Source of the DNA: Globodera rostochiensis
Taxonomy: Eukaryota > Nematoda > Chromadorea > Rhabditida > Heteroderidae
NCBI GenBank assembly: GCA_018350325.1
Contig: JAEVLN010000022.1
Location: 575,105-639,104, forward strand
Reading direction: 5' to 3'
DNA length: 64,000 nucleotides
Shown here: positions 56,439-64,000 of the stretch, in pieces
How the letters are laid out: each line of letters opens with the position of its first letter
Position numbering within the stretch: the stretch's first letter is position 1
Position numbers and translations under genes: made by a program
The notes under the pieces: model-generated
The model's database searches: none
What the model saw: only the letters and a program-made list of their open reading frames with translations
Told to the model about the DNA's origin: nothing

Positions 56439-58278
56439 ATGGCATCGCTTACAGCAAAGGTTGAAACTGGGCACAGAGACATAATTGTGAGATTTTTTTT
56501 CTTTTCTAATTTTTAATCGACTGACTAAAATGTTTTAGCATGATGCGCAGATGAATTATTATGGAACTCGGCTCGCCACCTGCTCAAGTGACCATCTCGT
56601 CAAAATTTTTGAAATTAAGGCCAGTGGACAAGCATTTCCGATGGCCGAACTCACCGGCCATGACGGCCCGGTTTGGCAGGTCTGCTGGGCCCATCCGAAG
56701 TTTGACAGTGTTTTAGCCTCGTGTTCCCATGACAGGTAAAATGGTTGAATGCCTCCCGCAGTTTTAAAATATAATCTAAGTTTGTTCTCGGCTATTTTAT
56801 CTCGAAACTTATAAAATTTGAAACGAAAAAATTTGATCTGAATTAATGTGTTTTTTCACTGCCTTGACACATTACTATGAGTGTACTCGTCTTAACGTAC
56901 AACTTGTTTAGAAAGGTGATTGTGTGGCGAGAAGTCAATGGAAAATGGCTAAAATCGGTTGGGTACTAAATTGGAAGAATTATGGGTTTTGTATTCAGTA
57001 CGAGTACAACCAGCACGAAGCCAGCATTAACAGCGTCTGTTGGGCATCACCTGAGTACGGACTGATTTTCTCGTGCTGTTCCACGGACTGCGCCATATCC
57101 ATTGTCCAATTCATGGGCGATGTGTGGTCACCGGTGAAAATTGCCAACGCTCACGAAGAGGTGGGTCAACTCATTGGCAAAACAGAAAACTAAATTTATT
57201 TTAACAAATTTGTGATTCAATTCATTTTTAGGGTTGCAACGCGGTGAGTTGGGCGCCCGCTAAACGATTGCGATCAGCCTTGGACACCAGTGAACAAATT
57301 GACCCGAAACGCTTTGTGTCGGGTGGAAACGATCGACTCGTCAAGGTTTGGAGGTTAGCAATTCAATTTTTTGTAGCTTGTTGGTAAACGTCTTAATTTT
57401 GTTCTTAACTAATTTAATCTCTTTTTGAATAAACTTGCATTTTGTACGCAGTGTTTCTTTTACAAAACTTTGTTTTGTTGTTGGTCCCTTTAATTGCCGA
57501 ATGTATAGTTTTTATTAATATTTTCTGTAGGGAGGAGAGTCAAGGAAGTTGGAAAATGGAGGCCGAACTTGACGGTCATGAGAATTGGGTGCGAGATGTG
57601 GCCTGGTCACCGTCCGAGTCGCAGTCGAGTACAATTGCCTCTTGTGGGGTGGTGAGTTACGTCAAAAAAAAAATTGGCTTACAATTACAAGAAAAAAAAA
57701 CCAGAATTTAGCGGACATTTTTATTATTTTCATGTTTATGAAGAGGGTACGGTACGGCTTTTTCCAGGACGGACGCGTGATCATTTGGCGCTGTAATTTG
57801 AACGGTGACGAACAAAAGTGGGCCAGCCGAGTGCTGTGCAAATACAATGACCGTGAGATTTAAGAAGATTGGCTGCGATTAGGAGGAAATGTTCTCTTTT
57901 TTGTTAAGCAATGTGGCACGTCAGTTGGTCATTTTGTGCTACAATTTTGGCTGTCTCCGGCGTCGACAACAAAGTCGGTTATTTTTTGTGATTATAGTTT
58001 AGCATTGAGAAGATTGTAATAAAACAGTTTATAATAAGTGCAAATAAGGATTAAAGCTGATTCGAACTTCCACTTTTTCTCCAAAAAACATAAGCTTGGT
58101 TGAATGGGTTTTTTTCAACAGACTCATTCATTGTGTTAATTCATTTTATACTTCTTGTGAGTAGACTAATTTGATTTGTAACAAATTAATACTAGTATGT
58201 CCTTTTCAGGTGACTTTGCTCCAGGAGCGTCTACCCAACCATTGGATGCAAATTTCTGATCCAGAAGAGGAAAAATGA
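56439..58278 (+). CDS. SEC13: SEC13 homologue
   Basis: WD40 beta-propeller subunit shared by the COPII coat, the Nup107/Y nuclear-pore complex and GATOR2/SEACAT. Nine exons: 56439-56486, 56539-56735, 56912-56957, 56999-57160, 57232-57353, 57531-57651, 57768-57852, 57909-57973, 58210-58278, adding to 304 aa, close to the family's about 320. Motifs: [152 protein letters not shown]. All junctions are in phase. A small one-TM protein gene starts 410 bp downstream on the same strand. Confidence 0.95.
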
Positions 58279-58688
58279 ATAATTTTGGCAATTTTGCGGC
58301 TTTTCTGTCAAGGGTTTTTATATAATGTAATCTTTGAATTAGTAAATTTGTTTTTTGCATTTTTCTGCTCTATCACCATTATGCGCATAATTTAATGGAT
58401 ATAAGTTGGCGAAAAGATGAAATTTAGAAGAAAAAAAGGCACAAAAGGCGGAACTGCTTAAGTACCAAAAAAAAAGGATCATTCTTAGATTCTAATCACA
58501 TTTTTGTTTTTTTGGAAGTTTCTTTAAAACCCGGAACCGTTAACCGGATATCGAAAACCGGGCTCGGGTTTTAACCGGTTTTGGTAACTCTAGTTTATAT
58601 CCCATCGCATAATTGCTTTTCTTGTATGGTATTTTCGTCACTTATTTTTAAATCGATTATTTAGTCTCATTTAATAGTTTATTCGGAG
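58279..58688. other. Spacer after SEC13 with degenerate CCGG repeat
   Basis: 410 bp. Region 58530-58590 has ACCCGGAACCGTTAACCGG and related words in inverted orientation (AAAACCGGG / CCGGTTTT), another decayed foldback. The spacing to the next gene is compatible with, but does not prove, an operon. Confidence 0.5.
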
Positions 58689-59423
58689 ATGAACCGTTTG
58701 AAGCTTCTCCGTAAACCGTTGGCTGACGTGGCGGAAGTAACGACTGAGAGATTTGCCAATCCAAACAAACCTCTTCGGCCTGGGCATTGGTAAGCCATTT
58801 TTATTTAGCCCTAGGGAGTTAAGGGATATCAGGGTTGCAGCGGGTAGGGAGTCTGGTTAGGTAGGCCAAAAACAGGTTTCTGCACGAAAAACTTGGGCTT
58901 TTTGTTTTTGATTATTTATTGGGATCCTCAGGGCAAATGTCGGCTCGAGTAGGTCGTAAAAATCGGATATCCGCCTAAACCCTGTGGGCTGTTGACGGAT
59001 TGGTTTACGATCATGAAACACAAAACAACCAATTTCCCTTGGCATTTGGTTTAATTATGTCCCTTTGAACGATGGAATCATACGAATTAAGGTACTTTTG
59101 TCTATTTACAGGAAGCGTTGGTATTACCTTGGGGAAGAGACGCGCGTGGTGCTTTTGTCTAAGATGCGCTGGTGGTTCTTCCTGATCTACCCGGCGTGGG
59201 TCGCCACCCACCTCGAGGACTACAAACCGGACCCCGTCAGAGTTCGGTGCGTTATCACGAATTCCAGTAACCAAATTCAGAACTCTAACTGTTGAAATGT
59301 TGCTTTGAAACTTAAACAATTTCCAGAAGAGCTTTCTACGAAAGCCAGTTGGGTTCTCCAGCTTCACCTCTGGCCAGAATGGCGAATTTGCCTCCGTTAT
59401 TCGAAGAAGAGCAGTCGCAATAG
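58689..59423 (+). CDS. Small one-TM protein, possibly mitochondrial
   Basis: Not firmly recognised. Exons 58689-58789, 59112-59246, 59327-59423 give 110 aa. The N-terminus is basic with few acids (MNRLKLLRKPLADV), compatible with a mitochondrial presequence. KRWYYLGEETRVVLLSKMRW precedes a single hydrophobic segment WWFFLIYPAWVATHL. A Pro-rich polar C-terminus ends FEEEQSQ. The size, single membrane pass and aromatic-rich border resemble accessory subunits of respiratory complexes, but I cannot name one. All three junctions are in phase and the first intron donor (TG|GTAAGC) is strong. Confidence 0.7.
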
Positions 59424-60647
59424 TCTACGATAGTTTTTTGCAAATTATTCATGATATGATTTGTTTGAAGCTTTGGATTTTATTTGATGCATGTCAACAT
59501 TCTGTGATTTTGATCACTTGGAGTGCCCGCGATTACAGATAAAAACCATTAAACGGTTGTCAAGACCGGGCGATAGCCCCTAAAATTACCATTTTTGGAA
59601 TCAATGGACGCTGATAGGCGCAGTCAGCACAGTTTTTCAAGATTAGCTCACTAAAGAAATTTGAAAAATCGAATGATGTAAAAAACTGTCAAATGAGGAA
59701 AAATAATTCGTTGAATAATAAAAACGAGGTAATTCTTGTACTCCCCATTGATTTTTGTTAATGAAAGATATTTCAATTAATTATCATAATTTTTATAGCA
59801 TTGACGCATTTATTCTGCTTACGAATTATTCATTTTCTGCCAGCATATTCCCTCTCGACACCATCGTTTCACATTCTCTTAAGTGCTAAAATTGGCCAAT
59901 TGTCGTCGCCATCCGCAATTGATTGGACAAAAAAGTCGTCTGTCCATCCCAGCAAAATCCATTAATTTTTAGCGGAGGGGTTCCATCTTCCCAGCCGACC
60001 TTTGCAAGCAGTGGTTGGTTCTAACGTATTTGGGGACCAAATGGCGCCAAACCGACGGGGAATGGGTCGTTTCGTCCCGACGCTTCGGTCCGAAGAGGGC
60101 ATATAAAGTAGAGACTAATTTTGAAGTGACCGGGTTTGCGTATGCGCATCAGGTTCTGGATCCACAGTTGCGACGGTTTCATTTTAAAAAATTTCTGGAT
60201 CAAGGAAATAGTACTATAAACGGCGGGACCGAAACGTCCCCGGCCTTTTGACCATTTTCCCCTCTGCTGCTCTGTTGAATATATCTTCATCCACTTAACC
60301 ACACATTTATTAGTCGTCTCTCGTTTTCTACCTCTGTTCCTTCAGCAAATATTGATTACGTCTCTCATCATCAGCCTCCCTCCCCCCACAGCCCCACCAT
60401 CCTTCTCTCCCATCTCTTTCGTCGAGTTGGGTTGTTGGCTTGGCTCTGGTTTGGTTAGGAGAGCGAGCGAATACGCATTTTTTAAATTTATGCTTCTTCC
60501 TTCATCCATTCACCACCACGCGAGAAAGAAGCATTTTGTTAGTTTAAAATGTTAATTTTTCAATATGATACATTTGCATGGGTTTGGTTTGCCTCTAAAC
60601 TTTTAGTTTAGACCAAATCGTTTAAATGCCTTTTTCATTGTAGATAA
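59424..60647. other. Intergenic, no gene supported
   Basis: About 1.2 kb, AT-rich at the left. A 78-codon open frame at 60015-60251 has no family resemblance or splice support. A C/T-rich stretch at 60370-60420 and TTTTTCATTGTAG at 60632-60644 immediately precede the next start; the latter looks like a trans- or cis-splice acceptor. Confidence 0.5.
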
Positions 60648-63600
60648 ATGTTTATGTTGCTTTCCGTTGTTGACCAAATTATTCAAACAGTGACCACAAA
60701 AATCGAAGTTATTGACGGAGTTGAGGAAAATGGCGAGCATAACGATGAGACGAATTCTGGAAGGATAGGGGTAAGGAATTGCAATAATTGTCCGAATGAG
60801 AAAATAGTATGGAACAGGATGGTATCAGGCGCGTAGGAGGGTTTTTTAGAAAAAAAGTAGCGTGACCCTTTAGTTTTGCAAAATAGAAAATATTTTTGGA
60901 TTCAATTATTTTATCAAACATCGTTAAAATCTTCAAAAAACTGAAAATGCACCCAAAATCGATTGGATTCCCCCCCCCCCCAAATTTTTGTTTTCTGGCT
61001 ACGCGCCTGATGGGCAACTCACGTCATTTGGCTTCCCATTTTTTGGCACGGGGTGTTAAAGGAAATTAGGGGGGGGGCGAGTACTTGAAGCATACTGTCA
61101 GTTTCGTTTAAAAAAAACACCGGAGCAGGACGGTCAGCGTGGCCAACAGCTCGCCATTAGTTTTGAGAGGCTGCAACTTACTGCAACACGTGTTATTTTT
61201 CGAAAGCCATAATAAGTCTGTGAAGTTCAAAGTTCAAACTGCAATCTCGTTTGTTTGTATGCATTTTTATTTGATAATAGAACACCGAGCCGACAACAAC
61301 CTTTGAGAGTACAGCTGCCAAAATTGAGGACAATTGCACGGAATGTTGTGGATCACAACAAAAACCGGAGCTTCAGCAAGTTGTGGTTTTAGAAGGATTC
61401 AGTTCGGTCTGCCAAGGCCATGGGACGGAGACAACGACGGCAAATGTTAGCCTACCGGACGTCAAAAACAATACAGGAGAACAACAGGTAAACCTTCCAG
61501 TGTCCTCGTCAGTAACAAATGCATTTGAGGAGAAAAACACCCACCAATTCCCAATGTTTGTCTGACATTCGATTCGTTCACGAAAACGCGACATGCTCCC
61601 AAACATAAAATTTAGCAACCGCATGGCTTCAAACCAAAAGATTGGGCCAAATCTGTTTACAGTCCAACTCAAAATTTTTTTGTTAAAATATGATGTCTTT
61701 GGCTTGGACAGTCCATAATGGAACGGCCCATGTCTGGGCCAAATTTTGGTAGGTGGGAGGGGGGGGGGTGTTGACTGCCCTTTGCTGAGCGAGGGGGGGG
61801 GCACAGTTGTGGCAACATTTGGGGTGGGGAGGGAAAGGGCGAAGGGGAGGGGGGGCATGGCCATTGTGAGAGGAGTGTGTGAGAGCGACTGTGACAGTGA
61901 ATGGTGGAAGGGGAACCCCAATCCCTCCCTCCTTTAACCGACTCACCTCCACCACCACCACACTCCCCTCCCTCCCTCCCCTCCTCCACCCTCTCGTGTC
62001 TCGTCTACCCAATACTTCTTCTTATGCCAACCTCCTCCCCTTCCCGCCTTACTCCTCTTCATACGTCGTCATTCTCTTACTTCCCATTTCCATCTAACAA
62101 CCATCAATCACTTCAGCCCTTCTCCGCCTCTCCCTCCATCCATTAACATATATACCACCTACCTTTCTTTCCCTTCTTCCACCGTCACATACGCCCCCCC
62201 CCCTTCGCATTCTTTGCTCTGTTGAGAATCATCCCTTTTTATATTCAATTTCTCTTCGATTAATTTTTATGACTTTTCGTTCGTTCCTTCGCGATTCGAC
62301 CAAAAATTTTTGTTATATGTATCCAAATTTAACGCAATATTTTTTTAACGAACGTTTTTTTCGAGCATTTTTCAAATGATTTTTTTGTAATATATTTAAA
62401 TCGTCTTATACAATGTCTGGTTCAACAAATGAGAATTTTTAGCGCGATAATTTTTAATGCAAGAATTACATTTACATCATCATTAAAAAAAAATTGATTT
62501 CTTTTATGCTCGTCTACACCCCTAAATTTTTCTTTCTATGTATTTCTTACGTAATTCATTTTTTCAACAAAGTATGGAATTATCATCAAAATTTTCATTT
62601 ACAGGAGGCATTCATTGAGGAGTTAGTCCGCGATCACATTTCCGTGCACGAATTCAATTGGACCGATTTGGTGGAGGCTGAGAGAAATCAGCGAGAAAAG
62701 GAGAACGAAAAGGAGCAAAAGGAGAAAGGAAAAGAAGAAACTAGCACCACAAAAGAGTTGTCGACGACAAAGAGTACGGAGGAAGACGAGTCAGAAATGC
62801 TGCAGCAACATCACGTGAGTTTTGGAGAGCGAATTTTTTTCTGTTCGTCCTTTAATTTTTTATTCCTCGTTGCAAAATTCATCATCAACAGCTTTGTCTG
62901 GTTTTTTAATTCCTTTTTTTAGCAAAACGGCTCTCATGACGGGCCACAGACATACGTAGGCCGTGGCAGTATCGGCAGCACAGGGACGGCTACGGGAGGG
63001 CGACAACATCCGGTGAACAGCATTTGCACGTGTTTACGCTGCACGGAAACTCTCAACGACTTGCACTCCTCACGCGGCTACAAGAACGCCGAGTCACCAC
63101 ATTCGACGCACAGTGAGGTGAGTGGAGAAGTTGTGCACCAGGCTTCGATTGCGGTTTGGACCTGTGGGTGTTGATTTTGACACTAAGAACCCCAAACTTT
63201 TGCAGGGTTCTGCAGACAGCGGACGCGCGACGGGACCTCTGACTTCGTACAGCCCGTTTGCGGACGCAACAGCTGAACTGGGACAAATCGCTGACATTTT
63301 GCCAATTTACGAATTTGAAGTGCCAAACACACTGGTCGGATTGATCATCGGAGTTAAGGGCAAAACGATAAAGGTGTGGTCGATCGTTGGGTCGTCGTGT
63401 TTTTTTCTTCTAAATGTATGACATCACCGTTGGTCTACAGGAACTGTGCACTCGTGCCGATGTGCGAATGCTGATACGACCGCACCACACCCAGGGAAAG
63501 TACGAGACCCATCAGATTTGTTCAGTGGAGGGTCGTCGAGAGAACATCAACAAGTCTGCAGGGGGGGGGGGCTGGCTGCGTTTGCTCAGCCGAAGCTAAT

Positions 63601-64000
63601 CGACTGCAGAAAAACAATTGCTTGTTTTGCAGATGTCTGCACATGATCCGGCTCCGTTTTCCGCCGTGTCGTTTTGCCGATCTGAACCTTAAACCGGTGC
63701 TTCCGCCTCCACCCACCACCACCACCACTACTACGACCACCGCAACGGGCGGCAGCACCGTTCGAGGCGCTCCTTTAGCTGTAAGAAAAATTTTTTGTAA
63801 ATGCCAATTTTGTTAATCAGGACCGAGTTCTGACCCCAGTGTTTGTTGTCCACTTTTTTTTTTACAAATTTGAATAATCGCAGAAATATTGGAGATGAAT
63901 AATTAATGAAAAATCATTTTGCAATATACTTCAATGAAATTTGATAATCCCCAATGCCTCTTATTTTTTACCATTTTATGTTCAGCTTACTTTGCCCGTT
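60648..64000 (+). CDS. akap-1: AKAP1-like A-kinase anchor protein, 5' part
   Basis: Mitochondrial-surface scaffold that anchors PKA and RNA. Exons: 60648-60770, 61281-61487, 62605-62814, 62923-63117, 63206-63373, 63441-63553, 63633-63780, all in phase (388 codons so far); the gene runs off the right edge. The Met at 60648 follows an acceptor-like TTGTAG and opens a helix with hydrophobic spacing V-x-x-I-I-x-x-V-x-x-x-I, like a PKA regulatory-subunit binding helix. A charged linker (KENEKEQKEKGKEE) follows. The KH domain reads YEFEVPNTLVGLIIGVKGKTIK, then ELCTRADVRMLIRPH, HQICSVEGRRENINK and CLHMIRLRFPP, with the KH GxxG loop as GVKG. A Pro/Thr-run linker ends exon 7. The Tudor domain expected in AKAP1 would lie outside the window. 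A MITE sits in the first intron. Confidence 0.8.
60826..61009. mobile_element. hAT-like MITE in AKAP1-like intron
   Basis: The left end CAGGCGCGTAGGAGGG and right end TTCTGGCTACGCGCCTG are imperfect inverted repeats. A C run precedes the right end, as in the element at 24114. It is 184 bp long with no coding capacity. No clean target duplication is visible. Confidence 0.7.
61488..62604. other. Long second intron of AKAP1-like gene
   Basis: 1.1 kb intron with G runs near 61758-61770 and 61793-61802, a CT-rich tract (61920-62210), and AT-rich sequence toward the acceptor at 62604. No nested gene is supported. Confidence 0.5.

Noticed and set aside
60015..60251. 78-codon open frame upstream of the AKAP1-like gene
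   Set aside because: No family resemblance, no splice logic, and composition like the surrounding spacer.
1..64000. tRNA, rRNA or other structured RNA genes
   Set aside because: No cloverleaf with A/B boxes or rRNA-like block was recognised by eye; a tRNAscan/Rfam run would be decisive.

Overview
The window is eukaryotic, AT-leaning and intron-rich. Most introns are 40-60 nt and most internal exons are short. Gene content (a fatty-acid and retinol binding FAR-1 protein, a multi-Kunitz moulting protein, a KDM7/JMJD-1.2-type demethylase, AKAP-1, SEC13, CTU1) points to a nematode. The FAR-1 sequence, the repeated use of GC-AG introns and the transposon load suggest a tylenchid plant parasite of the cyst-nematode type (Globodera/Heterodera); that taxon is an inference, not shown. 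All gene models are hand-spliced from splice signals, frame and remembered family motifs, with no database search.

Layout. 0.5-3.2 kb: two tandem FAR genes, the second with an apparent one-base shift near its 3' end. 4.4-5.9 kb: a small secreted protein of unknown function. 5.96-11.55 kb: a tandem array built on the palindrome TTCCGGAA with higher-order duplications. 11.7-15.1 kb: cereblon and, 153 bp later, CTU1/NCS6. 16.1-17.7 kb: a two-domain hotdog thioesterase. 17.9-22.9 kb (minus): a KDM7-like JmjC demethylase, divergent from a degenerate protein tyrosine phosphatase gene (23.4-26.6 kb) carrying a hAT-type MITE in an intron. 27.3-29.9 kb (minus): a PP2C phosphatase. 30.4-32.0 kb: TMEM165. 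32.6-33.5 kb: an internally deleted mariner. 34.2-38.8 kb: an unrecognised Glu-rich then Tyr/Ser/Arg-rich protein. 39.2-54.2 kb (minus): a 15 kb mlt-11-like gene with ten Kunitz domains, a thyroglobulin type-1 domain, lustrin-type domains and two huge low-complexity exons. 56.4-58.3 kb: SEC13. 58.7-59.4 kb: a small one-TM protein. 60.6 kb to the right edge: the 5' part of an AKAP1-like gene.

There is no single pathway. These are mostly housekeeping and developmental genes (tRNA thiolation, COPII/nuclear pore, Golgi Mn/pH homeostasis, ubiquitin-ligase substrate receptor, chromatin, moulting) next to a lipid-binding gene with a likely parasitism role. Much of the accessory signal is repeat-derived: the 5.6 kb array, at least seven short foldback/MITE-like elements mostly inside introns, a deleted mariner, and coding tandem repeats of 21, 24 and 423 bp inside the mlt-11-like gene. 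I found no clear rRNA, tRNA or CRISPR feature.
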